Assembly (NCBI RefSeq): GCF_004363175.1
Contig: NZ_SNYR01000004.1
Coordinates: 1 to 64,000 of the forward strand
Direction of reading: 5' to 3'
Length of the DNA stretch: 64,000 bases
Source of the DNA: Maritalea mobilis
GTDB lineage: Bacteria > Pseudomonadota > Alphaproteobacteria > Rhizobiales > Devosiaceae
Shown here: positions 25,495 to 34,852 of the stretch, piece by piece
Numbering within the stretch: the first letter of the stretch is position 1
Layout: every line of letters starts with the position of its first letter
Program-made: the position numbers and the translations under genes
Notes under the pieces: generated by a model
Told to the model about the DNA's origin: nothing
Databases searched by the model: none
The model's input: the letters and a program-made list of their open reading frames with translations, nothing else

Positions 25495-27042
25495 ATGTAC
25501 AAGATTTACCAGCAAATTATTGATCAGGTCGCGCAAAAGATCGATGCGCCAAAACAGGTTCAAGATGAGCAGATCAAAGCTGCTTTGCTGGATGATCTGG
25601 TGCATCGTTTGGAAGATATTGAAGAAGGGGATGAACCCGCCCTGTTGCTGATGGATCGACGTGGCTTGGTCAATTCGGCCAATGGCCGGGCACTGCGCAT
25701 TTTGCCCATTGAAGTGGGGCAGCATGTACATCCCAGTGAATTTGAGCCAAACCTGCCTGATGCTGGGCATCAAGATCAAAACGCCCCAACTTTGCTGCGC
25801 TTTCACGGATGTGAAGATCAAAAGCTAATCTTTGCAGGCCAATGGTTGGGCAGCGGGCAACGGCTATTGCTTACCGAAATTCGGGCTGGTCTTTCGCCGC
25901 TGCTCGCGCAACCGCTGGAAAATATTTATGGGCTCACCCCCACTGAGCAACATATTTTGAACGATCTGGTGAAGGGCATGGATGCACAAGCCATTGCCGA
26001 CCAATCCGACCGAAAAACCAGCACGGTGCGGCAGCATATAAAATCCATCCTGAACAAAACCAACGCCCGTTCACAGGCGCAATTGGTAGCGATGGTCGCC
26101 TCGGCGGGCACCATGCTCGACCAAATTGCGCTGCGGCAGGACTTGACTGAAGGCACACCGATTACCCTCAATCACGATCATTTAGATGGCGATTGGGTGC
26201 CTTATCGGCGGTTTGGCCTTGCGGACGGTTGCCCGGTTTTGTTTTTCCACGGCGCCTTTTTCGGCATTATGCCGCAAGATATTGGCCGCACCGCGGCCCA
26301 TATACTGGGGTTAGATGTGATCGCGATTGAGCGCCCCGGCTATGGGGCCAATCCCTTGGAAAAAGACATGGACCCTGTGGACCGAGCGATGCGCCAGGCC
26401 AAACGCGCTATGGATCATGCGGGTTGGAAAAAGGCGGTGATTATGGGGCAAGATATTGGCACCCATTTCGCCTTTGCCTTCGCCCGCACATTCCCGCAGC
26501 ACAGCATGGCGCTGATTTGCGGGGCCACCACCCCGCCCATGGGCGGCATGGACGACACCGAGCATATGCCAAAGCTGCACCGGGTAAACGCCTGGGCGGC
26601 ACAAAAAATGCCTGCCTTTATGCACTGGATCGTCAATGTCGGCATTGGCCAAATTCAGAAAAAGGGCGTGGACATCATCCCGCAATTATTATTCGCCGAT
26701 GCGGAATTTGACCGGGATCGCTTAAGCCAAGCCAAATATCTTGCGGCGCTTGAAACAAGCTTTGCGTTGGTCACCGCCCAGCAAGGCTTGGGCTTCACTG
26801 ACGATATGCGCCTGACCAATTTGGATTGGTGGGATTGGCTAGACGGCATGGACCTGCCCGTGCATTTATTCCACGGACAGCAGAGCCAAACCGTTGCGCA
26901 AGCGGCAGTTGAAAAAATGGCTCAAAGATTGCCGCAAGCCCAATTGCATCTGGTTGAAGATGCGGGCCATTCAATGCCGTTCACCCACGCCAATTTGCTT
27001 TTGCGGCAGGCACTGCGCGCGGGCATTTTAAGCGGGTTCTGA
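25495..27042 (+). CDS. PAS-like / LuxR HTH / alpha-beta hydrolase fusion regulator
   Basis: A 515-residue protein with three parts in this order: a PAS-like N-terminal region (about 40-130, ALLLMDRRGLVNSANGRALR), a LuxR-type HTH (about 144-205, LTPTEQHILNDLVKGMDAQA then TSTVRQHIKSILNKT), and a full alpha/beta-hydrolase domain (about 225-515). The nucleophile elbow reads GQDIGT: Asp instead of Ser, as in epoxide hydrolases and dehalogenases. The His of AGHSMPF is present, but the usual acid position (FHGQQSQTV) lacks Asp. It may be a sensor rather than an enzyme. It precedes the VWA operon by 81 bases and shares its architecture, with another domain order, with the gene at 48539. No strong Shine-Dalgarno precedes ATG 25495. 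Confidence 0.8.
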   Translation: MYKIYQQIIDQVAQKIDAPKQVQDEQIKAALLDDLVHRLEDIEEGDEPALLLMDRRGLVNSANGRALRILPIEVGQHVHPSEFEPNLPDAGHQDQNAPTLLRFHGCEDQKLIFAGQWLGSGQRLLLTEIRAGLSPLLAQPLENIYGLTPTEQHILNDLVKGMDAQAIADQSDRKTSTVRQHIKSILNKTNARSQAQLVAMVASAGTMLDQIALRQDLTEGTPITLNHDHLDGDWVPYRRFGLADGCPVLFFHGAFFGIMPQDIGRTAAHILGLDVIAIERPGYGANPLEKDMDPVDRAMRQAKRAMDHAGWKKAVIMGQDIGTHFAFAFARTFPQHSMALICGATTPPMGGMDDTEHMPKLHRVNAWAAQKMPAFMHWIVNVGIGQIQKKGVDIIPQLLFADAEFDRDRLSQAKYLAALETSFALVTAQQGLGFTDDMRLTNLDWWDWLDGMDLPVHLFHGQQSQTVAQAAVEKMAQRLPQAQLHLVEDAGHSMPFTHANLLLRQALRAGILSGF

Positions 27043-27057
27043 CCCCATTTTTTATAA

Positions 27058-27074
27058 TCTATACCAAATGGTAG
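27058..27074 (+). promoter_or_regulatory. Shared palindromic operator, VWA locus A
   Basis: TCTATACCAAATGGTAG has the palindromic core TACCA-AA-TGGTA. The site before the other VWA operon (54390-54406, minus strand) differs only at the two central bases. A TATAAT hexamer (27053-27058) directly abuts the site. It lies 50 bases before ATG 27124. Confidence 0.65.
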
Positions 27075-27123
27075 TGTTGGAAAAAATTATTGTCTGCTAG
27101 CGCAAGACAAAAGGAGAGATTTG

Positions 27124-28107
27124 ATGTGGGATTTTAGTTTTTCAAAGTCGATGGGGTTGATGCGGCAAACCGCACCCTTCTTGCTATTTCGGATGGCGGT
27201 CTACTTTATTGTCGCCGTTTCTATCGTGCTGATCACCGGCACCGGGGCGGGCATTGGCTATGGCGTCGGCTTTATGGGTGATGCCGATTTTCAAGGCACC
27301 ACCACTTTTTGGGGTGGCGGCATCGGCTTGGCGCTCACCTTGGGCATCATCTTTTTCCTGCGCGAATATACGCTCTATATGGTCAAAGCTGGCCATATCG
27401 CGGTGATGATCGAAGCATTGGACGGGCGCGAATTACCCCAAAATCAGGTGGCCTACGCACAAACCATTGTGAAAAACCACTTTGGCAAAGCCTCAATTTT
27501 GTTCGGCATCGACCAATTGGTGAAAGGCGTGATCAACGCCATCACCGGATTGTTGCAGGGCTTGATGTCCTTGTTGCCTGTTCCGGGGTTAGACCGGATT
27601 ATGGGCGTGGTGCGCGCTTATCTTAAAGTGGCCGTTGGCCTGCTGGACGAAGTGGTGTTGGCACATATTTTGCGCACAAATGCAGAAAACCCTTGGCATG
27701 GCGCGCGCGAAGCATTGGTGCTTTATGGGCAAAATGCAAAGCCGATGATGATCAACGCCGCATGGGTTACCCTGTTTGTATATCTGCTGTCCTTCCTCGT
27801 GTTTTTGGTGATGTTGGCCCCTGCCGGTTTGGTGGTTTATTTGATGCCGGGCGCATGGTCAGCTGGCGGCATTGTGTTTGCCATTCTGTTTGCTTGGGCG
27901 GTCAAAGCCGCCTTGATCGAACCATTTGCCATTGCATGTTTGCTGCAAGCCTTTTTCAAAGTCACCGATGGGCAAGTGCCGAACCCCGAATGGGAAGAGC
28001 GTTTGGAAGGCGCATCCAAGAAATTCAAGGAATTGGGCAATAAAGCCGCAGGCTGGGCTGGCATGGGACCGAAAGCCCCGCAACCAGAACCAACCAAGCC
28101 CGCCTAG
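27124..28107 (+). CDS. Polytopic membrane protein of VWA locus A, function unknown
   Basis: A 327-residue membrane protein, not recognised. Hydrophobic segments lie at about 17-40, 63-84, 135-165, 212-240 and 242-275. The central region (GLLQGLMSLLPVPGLDRIMG) looks like an amphipathic or re-entrant element. The tail (about 290-327) is cytoplasmic and rich in K, P and E. The start is ATG 27124 behind AGGAGAG. It lies 9 bases before the secreted VWA protein and is the first gene of that operon, so it may anchor, secrete or respond to that protein. Confidence 0.6.
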   Translation: MWDFSFSKSMGLMRQTAPFLLFRMAVYFIVAVSIVLITGTGAGIGYGVGFMGDADFQGTTTFWGGGIGLALTLGIIFFLREYTLYMVKAGHIAVMIEALDGRELPQNQVAYAQTIVKNHFGKASILFGIDQLVKGVINAITGLLQGLMSLLPVPGLDRIMGVVRAYLKVAVGLLDEVVLAHILRTNAENPWHGAREALVLYGQNAKPMMINAAWVTLFVYLLSFLVFLVMLAPAGLVVYLMPGAWSAGGIVFAILFAWAVKAALIEPFAIACLLQAFFKVTDGQVPNPEWEERLEGASKKFKELGNKAAGWAGMGPKAPQPEPTKPA

Positions 28108-28116
28108 GGAGGAAAA

Positions 28117-29643
28117 ATGAAAAAACTTGCCATGATCACCATTGCCAGCTTGGCAATGGGCGCTACCGCTGTGTCTGCACAAGAGGCGGGCCGCACTATT
28201 ATTGTGATGGACGGTTCCGGCTCCATGTGGGGGCAAATTGAGGGCGTACCAAAACTGCAAATCGCGCGCGAAGCTGTGGCCAATCTGTTGCCGCAATTGG
28301 ATGCAGACCAAGCTTTGGGCCTCGTCGCCTATGGCCACCGCCGCCGGGGCGATTGCAGCGATATTGAGGTGTTGGTGCAACCTGCCTTGGGCCAATCTGA
28401 AGCGATAACTGATGCGGTCAATAAAATGCGGTTCCAAGGTAAAACACCGCTTTCTGCCGCGGTGCGACAAGCTGCCGAAGCGCTGCGCTTTACTGAAGAG
28501 CCAGCAACCGTAGTGCTGGTGACCGACGGGCTAGAAACCTGCGCAGCTGACCCCTGTGCCCTCGGCATCGAGTTGGAAGAAGCAGGCATTGATTTCACCG
28601 CGCACGTAATCGGCTTTGGCTTAAGCCAGGCAGAAGGCGCGCAAGTCGCCTGTTTGGCGCAAAATACAGGCGGCCAATATGTGTCCGCGAAGGACGCCGA
28701 TGGCCTGACCGCCGCACTTAATCAAACCGTCGCGCAAACAGCAGAAGTCAAATCAACTGAGCTGGCTGAGCCCGAGCCAATTGATCTGCCTACAGCGAAG
28801 TTGATGGTAGATAAGCAAAGCACGCCAATCACCACGGCCATTGAGGTGAGTTGGGACGGGCCAAATGCTGAGGATGATTTTATCGACATTGTCTCAGCCA
28901 AAACGCCTGAACAGGCGGGTCTCGACTTTATCTATACGGCCAACGGCAATCCGCAATTGTTCAAAATGCCCGCCACGCCCGGCGACTATATTTTGCGCTA
29001 TCGTTGGACAGGTCGCACTGGCTGGGACACGATTGCCACCCTCCCGATCACCGTCACTGAAGCAGAATTTGTGCTCGACGCGCCTCAATCCGCCGAACAG
29101 GGGGAGATGGTCGAGGTGACATGGAAAGGACCAAACAATGCCGATGATTATATCGACACCATAGAGCGCGGGGCCAGCCGCACCGATGGTGAAGTGACCT
29201 ATGCTTGGGCACGCGATGGCAATCCGGCGCAACTGCAAATGCCAATTACGCCAGGCGAATATGATCTGCGCTATGTGGTGCAAGGCGAGCAAGATCGCTC
29301 TGTTGGCTTGGTCGTGCCTCTCACCGTTTTGCCAACAACGGCAAATTTGGTGGCGCCTGCGCAGGTGAAACCCGGCGCTGAATTTGAAGTGCAGTTCAAC
29401 GCGCCCAACACCTCTGGCGACTGGGTCGACATTGTCACCCCCGGCTATGAAGAGTTTAGCGGCGAGATCACTTACTTCTATACGGAACACGCCCAAAATG
29501 GCGTGGGCCGCCTCACCGCCCCGGCAGAAGAAGGCACCTTCGAATTGCGCTATGTGCTTGAAGGACGCGATGGCCGTATCGTGCTTGTGCGCAAGCCACT
29601 CATCGTCACCGCAGGTGCCGAAGACACCATAATTTCAGAATAG
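28117..29643 (+). CDS. Secreted von Willebrand A protein with three tandem C-terminal repeats
   Basis: A 508-residue exported protein. Signal peptide 1-21 (cleavage after TAVSA). The VWA domain (about 24-215) has a complete MIDAS: DGSGSM, a Thr in GKTPLS and Asp in TDGLET, so it can bind a metal-dependent ligand. A Cys pair (ETCAADPC) and GDCSD suggest disulfides. After an acidic linker come three repeats of about 90 residues (about 232-318, 319-410, 411-500), each with a W/F-x-x-P-N/GP core, D-D/W-x-I/V-D-I/T and a final LRY motif. These are Ig-like beta repeats of unknown ligand. GGAGG precedes the ATG. Its VWA domain resembles that of the 646-residue protein at 51521. Confidence 0.8.
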   Translation: MKKLAMITIASLAMGATAVSAQEAGRTIIVMDGSGSMWGQIEGVPKLQIAREAVANLLPQLDADQALGLVAYGHRRRGDCSDIEVLVQPALGQSEAITDAVNKMRFQGKTPLSAAVRQAAEALRFTEEPATVVLVTDGLETCAADPCALGIELEEAGIDFTAHVIGFGLSQAEGAQVACLAQNTGGQYVSAKDADGLTAALNQTVAQTAEVKSTELAEPEPIDLPTAKLMVDKQSTPITTAIEVSWDGPNAEDDFIDIVSAKTPEQAGLDFIYTANGNPQLFKMPATPGDYILRYRWTGRTGWDTIATLPITVTEAEFVLDAPQSAEQGEMVEVTWKGPNNADDYIDTIERGASRTDGEVTYAWARDGNPAQLQMPITPGEYDLRYVVQGEQDRSVGLVVPLTVLPTTANLVAPAQVKPGAEFEVQFNAPNTSGDWVDIVTPGYEEFSGEITYFYTEHAQNGVGRLTAPAEEGTFELRYVLEGRDGRIVLVRKPLIVTAGAEDTIISE

Positions 29644-29651
29644 GAACCAAG

Positions 29652-30182
29652 ATGATGAATATGAAAATTGCAGCCCTATCCTCGTTCATTCTGCTCACCA
29701 GCGCCGCCGCCATAGACGCGGCGCCGATTGTGCCCCAAGACGGTTTGTGGCGCGGCGATGCCACAGGTGGCAGTGTGGAAGATTGCAATCCCATGATGGA
29801 AAATATGTTGCAAAATAATGGCGCGTTCACCCAGAAAGGCGAAACACGCCGCATCAAATGGGGCGGTAAATTTGACCCGAATTCAATGAACATTTTCAAT
29901 GAAGAAGGCGCCCCCATGGCGTGGGAAAGCACAGGCGAGAACAGCTATAAGGGCAAGATTTTTGACGGCTCAAGCTGCGCCAATGCTGACACTAACAGTT
30001 GCACCCGTGTGGGCGCAACCGTGACCATGCAATTGATCTCCCCCACCAAAATTGAAGGCACCACTTTGGTGGAGCTAGGGACGTTGATGGGCGACACCGA
30101 AGCGATGGCAGCGCTCAAGCAAATGGGCATGGCCGATTGCAAAGTGAATGTCACCTATGACGTGCAACGCGTTGGCGACTAA
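29652..30182 (+). CDS. Small secreted protein of VWA locus A, function unknown
   Basis: A 176-residue exported protein with a signal peptide (hydrophobic 5-20, cleavage near IDAAP). The mature part has four cysteines (DCNPM, SSCAN, NSCTR, ADCKV), enough for two disulfides, and is predicted to be mostly beta (DGLWRGDATGGS, TVTMQLISPTKIEGTTLVEL). It resembles lipocalin-like small periplasmic domains in pattern only; no family is recognised. It lies 8 bases after the VWA gene and is followed by a strong terminator, so it is the last gene of the operon. Confidence 0.6.
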   Translation: MMNMKIAALSSFILLTSAAAIDAAPIVPQDGLWRGDATGGSVEDCNPMMENMLQNNGAFTQKGETRRIKWGGKFDPNSMNIFNEEGAPMAWESTGENSYKGKIFDGSSCANADTNSCTRVGATVTMQLISPTKIEGTTLVELGTLMGDTEAMAALKQMGMADCKVNVTYDVQRVGD

Positions 30183-30186
30183 AGCA

Positions 30187-30207
30187 AAGGCGGCCCAAGG
30201 CCGCCTT
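30187..30207. terminator. Terminator between VWA operon A and the aminopeptidase gene
   Basis: AAGGCGGCC-CAA-GGCCGCCTT is a perfect 9-bp stem with a 3-base loop, flanked by T-rich sequence on the right (CTTACT). It lies 5 bases after one stop codon and 5 bases before the convergent stop, so it can serve both strands. Confidence 0.75.
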
Positions 30208-30211
30208 CTTA

Positions 30212-32002
30212 CTATATTGGCTGCGTGGTGCGCTTGAGATAATCAAGTGCGTCCGCGCTAACTTGATCTTTCAAAAGCTCAAAACACTTTTGATGATAAG
30301 CGTTTAGCCAATCACGCTCGGTCTCAGTTAAACGTTCTGGCAGCACGGCGCTGGTTTCGATGGGCATATAGCTTAGGGTTTCAAAGCCGTAGAAGCCGTC
30401 GCCTAAGTCGATGATCTCAAACAGATTTTCGATGCGAATGCCATATTCTCCAGCGACGTAATAGCCGGGTTCGATGCTCAGCACCATGCCGGGCACCAGT
30501 TCCACATCGTTGAAGGCGCGGCCGATGCGTTGGGGTTGTTCGTGGACGGAAAGATTGTGCCCCACCCCATGACCAGTGCCGTGATCATAGTCTTTTTTGA
30601 TCGACCAGAGCGGGGCGCGGGCGATGGCGTCGATGTGATGGCCGAATGTTTTTTGCGGAAATTTGAGTGTGGCCAGCGCCAAAAATCCACGTAAAACTCC
30701 AGTATAATTTTCGCAAAATTCAGGCGAAGTTTTACTAAAATTATAGGTGCGAGTGCTGTCTGTTGTGCCGTCAGCAAATTGACCGCCGGAATCGTGCAAA
30801 TAAATCTCATATGGATCGAGCGCACGGTTGGATTGTTCGGTGACTTTATAGTGGCACATGGCGCCGTTCGGCCCGGCCCCGGAAATCACATCAAAGCTGA
30901 GTTGTTCAAAGCCAAACAGCTGGGCACGAAGCTGTTCGATCTTTTGCGTCACCTCGAGTTCGGTAATGGGATCACCAGCTGCAAAACGCTTGGCAACATT
31001 GGCGTGTAGCCATGCGCCAAGTTCGGTCCAGGCAATGCCATCGCGCTTGTGACAATCGCGCATCCCGCCCAGCTCGGTGGCGTTTTTTATCGCCTTGGTT
31101 AGGGTGATGGCGCTACGGCTATGTTTGATCTGGCTGCTCTCGCCTGCCGCGAATTGCACAGCCACGGGGGTGAACAAGGGATCATACCCTAAGACTTTAT
31201 CGCTGGCGGCATGGTCAGCGATGGCCGGCAGAAACCGCTCGGGTGCGCAAATTTCAACGCCATCCAGTTCAAAGTCGGTCAAGTCTTGTGGCACTTTTTG
31301 CGGATCGACAAACCATTGCACGCCCCCTTCGCGATCCAAGGTCAGGAACGAATTGATAAAGGGATTATAGGCAATATCATTGCCGCGAATGTTCAAGAGC
31401 CACGCAATATTGTCCGGCTGATTTTCGACCAGCACATCAATGTCATGCGCCACCAGATGGGCCGCAATGCGTTGCCGCTTGATGGCAGAATGCTCGCCGC
31501 TCTTTTCTTCGCCAAACGGACGCGCTTTATCAGCAATGGGGGCGGGGCGGTCAGTCCAGAGCTGGTCGATGATATTATTTTCTGTGGCGATCAGATGATT
31601 GTGCGACTCTGCCGCCGCTTCGGTCAGTTCTTGATGCCAGCTGGCGGGGATATGCATTGGATCAAAGCCAATGCGCAGGCCGCGCTGCTGTGTGGTTTTG
31701 AGCCAATCGGCCAACGGTTGGTCATGCAAATGACGATAGGAGAACAGACCCTCTGGACATTGCTCGCGCACCTGCACCGTGTAGCGCCCATCCACAAACA
31801 AGATCGCCTGATCCTGCGTGATCAGCGCCAACCCTGCTGAGCCGGAAAAGCCCGTGGCCCACATGAGGCGCTTGTCGCAATCGGCAACATATTCAGCCAT
31901 ATGGGCATCAAAGCGCGGCACAATCAGCGCATCCAAATCTTGGCATTTCAGCGCGTCGCGAATATCGCTAAGGCGCTTCGCTTGGGGGGAGCTATTCAAC
32001 AT
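30212..32002 (-). CDS. Xaa-Pro aminopeptidase (M24B, PepP type)
   Basis: A 596-residue cytoplasmic metallopeptidase with the two creatinase-like N-terminal domains (about 1-310) and a pita-bread catalytic domain. Metal ligands are visible: Asp in YLHDSGGQF and GTTDSTRT, His in GTGHGVGH, and Glu in LSIEPGYY and IRIENLFE. It removes N-terminal residues preceding proline. As the last gene behind a peptide importer, it would digest proline-containing peptides brought in. ATG 32002 is preferred, preceded by GAAAG; an in-frame GTG at 32029 overlaps the ATPase stop and is the alternative. Confidence 0.9.
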   Translation of the reverse strand: MLNSSPQAKRLSDIRDALKCQDLDALIVPRFDAHMAEYVADCDKRLMWATGFSGSAGLALITQDQAILFVDGRYTVQVREQCPEGLFSYRHLHDQPLADWLKTTQQRGLRIGFDPMHIPASWHQELTEAAAESHNHLIATENNIIDQLWTDRPAPIADKARPFGEEKSGEHSAIKRQRIAAHLVAHDIDVLVENQPDNIAWLLNIRGNDIAYNPFINSFLTLDREGGVQWFVDPQKVPQDLTDFELDGVEICAPERFLPAIADHAASDKVLGYDPLFTPVAVQFAAGESSQIKHSRSAITLTKAIKNATELGGMRDCHKRDGIAWTELGAWLHANVAKRFAAGDPITELEVTQKIEQLRAQLFGFEQLSFDVISGAGPNGAMCHYKVTEQSNRALDPYEIYLHDSGGQFADGTTDSTRTYNFSKTSPEFCENYTGVLRGFLALATLKFPQKTFGHHIDAIARAPLWSIKKDYDHGTGHGVGHNLSVHEQPQRIGRAFNDVELVPGMVLSIEPGYYVAGEYGIRIENLFEIIDLGDGFYGFETLSYMPIETSAVLPERLTETERDWLNAYHQKCFELLKDQVSADALDYLKRTTQPI

Positions 32003-32012
32003 GGGAAGACTT

Positions 32013-32999
32013 TCATTCAATCGGATCACGATGGTGACACGCCACTTGCCCCTTTGCCGGGTCGCCCTTCAATAGCGGCAATGTGGTTTTGCACACATCT
32101 GTTGCGAGAGGGCAGCGCCCATGAAAGGCGCACCCGGTGGGAATGTTGAGTGGGCTGGGCAATTCGCCTTTGAGGGGGATGGCATTGCCCTTATCGTCTG
32201 GGTCAAGCGATGGGGCCGCACTCAACAAAGCTTCAGAATAAGGATGGCGCGGCGCGGCAAACAATTCTTTCGCAGGGCCAATTTCCACAACGGACCCGAG
32301 ATAGATCACCGCCACCCGATGCGATACATGTCGTACCAAACGCAAATCATGCGCCACAAACAAAACGGTCAGCCCCAATTCTTCCTGCAACCCAAGCAGC
32401 AAGTTCACCACTTGCGCCTGCACCGACACATCGAGTGCGGAAACCAATTCGTCGGCGATCAGCACTTCCGGCTCGACGCTCAAGGCGCGGGCAATGGCGA
32501 TACGCTGGCGCTGGCCACCGGAAAATTCGTGCGGGAACTTGTCTGCCGCATCTTGCGGCAGGCGTACCAGCTCCAGCAATTCAGCAATGCGGGCGGGAAT
32601 GTCACGCTCAGCACGCATTTTGTGGACACCCAACGCCTCACGCAACATGTCCCCCACCCGCATCCGGGGGTTTAACGAAGAATAGGGATCTTGAAAGATC
32701 ATCTGCACCCGGCGGTTATAGTCGCGCTGGGCCTTGCCTTTGGCATTGAGAATGGTCTCGCCATAAAACTCAATCTCACCCTGCTGTGGCTGATAAAGGC
32801 CAGCAAGCACCCGCGCCAGGGTGGACTTACCACACCCGCTTTCGCCCACAATGCCAAGGGTTTCGCCTTTTTCCAGTCGCAGCGACACGCCATTCAGCGC
32901 CTTCACCTTTTGCTGCGGCCGCCGCATCACCCAATCTGCAAGAGAGCGATTTTTGGCAAAGTGCAGCACGATATTTTCAGTTTTGAGAACTTCAGTCAT
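32013..32999 (-). CDS. Peptide ABC transporter ATPase (DppF/OppF-like)
   Basis: A 328-residue ATPase. Walker A GESGCGKST, signature SGGQRQRIAIARAL, Walker B VLIADELVSALDVS and the H-loop VAHDL are intact. The oligopeptide-transporter C-terminal domain is present, with four cysteines spaced as in DppF (GCAFHGRCPLATDVC then AC), probably an Fe-S or disulfide element. The start ATG 32999 overlaps the DppD-like stop (ATGA); an upstream 15-residue extension is rejected. It forms a heterodimer with the ATPase encoded just before. Confidence 0.9.
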   Translation of the reverse strand: MTEVLKTENIVLHFAKNRSLADWVMRRPQQKVKALNGVSLRLEKGETLGIVGESGCGKSTLARVLAGLYQPQQGEIEFYGETILNAKGKAQRDYNRRVQMIFQDPYSSLNPRMRVGDMLREALGVHKMRAERDIPARIAELLELVRLPQDAADKFPHEFSGGQRQRIAIARALSVEPEVLIADELVSALDVSVQAQVVNLLLGLQEELGLTVLFVAHDLRLVRHVSHRVAVIYLGSVVEIGPAKELFAAPRHPYSEALLSAAPSLDPDDKGNAIPLKGELPSPLNIPTGCAFHGRCPLATDVCKTTLPLLKGDPAKGQVACHHRDPIE

Positions 33000-33991
33000 G
33001 ATTGCCCCCCTGCCCCATCGGGCGCTTGGGTGGGATTGAAACAAGCGACTTGATGCTCGGTGCCTTCAAGCGGCGGCTTTGTTGTTGCGCAAGCCTCAAC
33101 AGCATGGGCGCAGCGCGGGGCAAAGGCGCAGCCTTTTGGCAAGTTCATCAAGCTGGGCGGTGTGCCGGGCAGTGAAAAGAGCGGGGTGCGCGGCTCGACA
33201 TTTTCGGGCACCGATTGCAATAGGCCCATGGTGTAACGATGTAGCGGGTTGCACAGCACATCGCGGGTGCTGCCCTTTTCCACCAGCTTGCCGCCATACA
33301 TCACCGCCAACCGATCACAGGTTTGCGCGGCGACGCCCAGATCATGAGTCACCAAAATGACCGACATACCCAACTCTTGCGACAGGTCCAAAATCAGTTT
33401 CAGAATTTGATTTTGAATGGTCACATCAAGCGCGGTGGTAGGTTCATCCGCCAACAGCAATTTTGGCGAGGAGGCCAAGGCAATGGCGATCATCACCCGC
33501 TGGCGCATCCCGCCAGAAAATTGATGCGGATAATCATTCAAGCGTCGCGAGGCATCAGGTATGCCCACCAGCTCCAACAATTCAATAGCGCGATGGTGCC
33601 GTGCTTTTTTGTCCAGCTCGGTGTGGGCCACCAGATTTTCTTTGATCTGAACGCCCACCGTCAGCAACGGATTGAGCGAAGACATGGGTTCTTGGAAAAT
33701 CATGGCAATGTCTTTGCCGCGGATTTTACGCATTTGCGCTTCAGGCTTGGTGACCAGATTTTCGCCTTGCCACACCACTTCACCCGTCACTTCGCCATAG
33801 CGTCGCGCCAGCCCCATAATGGACCGCAAGGTTATGGATTTGCCCGAGCCACTTTCGCCCACAATGCCCAGCACTTCGCCTGTCGCGAGATCAAAACTTA
33901 CCTCATCAACCGCACGGAGCTTTTGACCGCCCACATGGAAGGACGTGCTAAGATTTTTGACCGATAGAAGGGGTGAATTTGATTGTGTCAT
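32996..33991 (-). CDS. Peptide ABC transporter ATPase (DppD/OppD-like)
   Basis: A 331-residue ATPase. Walker A GESGSGKS, signature [14 protein letters not shown], Walker [17 protein letters not shown] and H-loop VTHDLGV are intact. The C-terminal oligo-dipeptide domain contains GCAFAPRC and a later C pair. It is translationally coupled to the second ATPase through an ATGA overlap and follows the DppC-like gene by 9 bases. Together the pair powers the DppBC-type channel. Confidence 0.9.
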   Translation of the reverse strand: MTQSNSPLLSVKNLSTSFHVGGQKLRAVDEVSFDLATGEVLGIVGESGSGKSITLRSIMGLARRYGEVTGEVVWQGENLVTKPEAQMRKIRGKDIAMIFQEPMSSLNPLLTVGVQIKENLVAHTELDKKARHHRAIELLELVGIPDASRRLNDYPHQFSGGMRQRVMIAIALASSPKLLLADEPTTALDVTIQNQILKLILDLSQELGMSVILVTHDLGVAAQTCDRLAVMYGGKLVEKGSTRDVLCNPLHRYTMGLLQSVPENVEPRTPLFSLPGTPPSLMNLPKGCAFAPRCAHAVEACATTKPPLEGTEHQVACFNPTQAPDGAGGQS

Positions 33992-34000
33992 ATCTGTCCC

Positions 34001-34852
34001 CTATCCCCGTGGTCGCATCAGATCGGTGATGCCGTCGCCCACCAGTGAGAAGCCCAACCCCGTCAACACGATGGCAATGCCCGGCATCAGGCTGAGCCAC
34101 CAAGCCGTGGTGATGAAATTGCGCCCTTCAGCAATCAACACGCCCCATTCCGCCTGCGGCGGTTGCGCGCCCAAACCGAGATAACCAAGGGACGAGCCGA
34201 GCAAAATGGCCAGCGCCATATCGGTCATCCAATACACAATCACCGGGGTGATGGCGTTGGGCATTAAATGGCGGAAGATAATGCGGCGATCGGAATAGCC
34301 CATCACCTTGCCCGCCGCCGCGTAGTCATTGGCCATCTGGCCCATAATTTCGGCCCGCATCAACCGCGCATAATAGACCCAGCCCACAAGGGTGATGGCG
34401 ATATACATATTGGTGAGGCCCGGCCCCAACACGGCGACCACCGCAATCACCAGCACCAAAAAGGGAAATGTGATGATCGCATCGACGCAGCGGCCAAAAA
34501 TCATATCGGCGACGCCGCCATAATAGCCCACCAATGCCCCAACAAAGATACCGATGGCCAAGCAAAAGATGGTGGCGAACAGTGCCATTTGCATATTGAC
34601 CGAATAGGCCCAGATCACCCGTGAAAAAGTGTCTCGCCCCAAATTGTCGGTGCCAAACCAATGCAGCGCCGAAGGCGGTTGTTTGATCGCCGTGTAATCA
34701 AACACATTCGGGTCGTAAGGCGCGAACAGATCTGGAAACAGCGCCAGTGAAATCGAACTGAGCAAGATAAAAAGGCCGAGCAAAAAGCTGGGGCGCTGAA
34801 GCGCCACCAATTGCGATTTACGCGGCAAGCGGAAAAGAAGTTTTTTGACCAT
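34001..34852 (-). CDS. Peptide ABC transporter permease (DppC-like)
   Basis: A 283-residue inner-membrane permease. It opens with a DppC-type N-terminal helix (about 22-42), then the extracytoplasmic HWFGTDNLGRDTFSRVIW motif that marks this family. The EAA docking loop reads YAAAGKVMGYSDRRIIFRHL (about 185-204). The C-terminus has the LSLMPGIAIVLTGLGFSLVG ending typical of DppC. The start ATG follows the DppB stop directly, so the two permeases are translationally coupled. Confidence 0.9.
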   Translation of the reverse strand: MVKKLLFRLPRKSQLVALQRPSFLLGLFILLSSISLALFPDLFAPYDPNVFDYTAIKQPPSALHWFGTDNLGRDTFSRVIWAYSVNMQMALFATIFCLAIGIFVGALVGYYGGVADMIFGRCVDAIITFPFLVLVIAVVAVLGPGLTNMYIAITLVGWVYYARLMRAEIMGQMANDYAAAGKVMGYSDRRIIFRHLMPNAITPVIVYWMTDMALAILLGSSLGYLGLGAQPPQAEWGVLIAEGRNFITTAWWLSLMPGIAIVLTGLGFSLVGDGITDLMRPRG

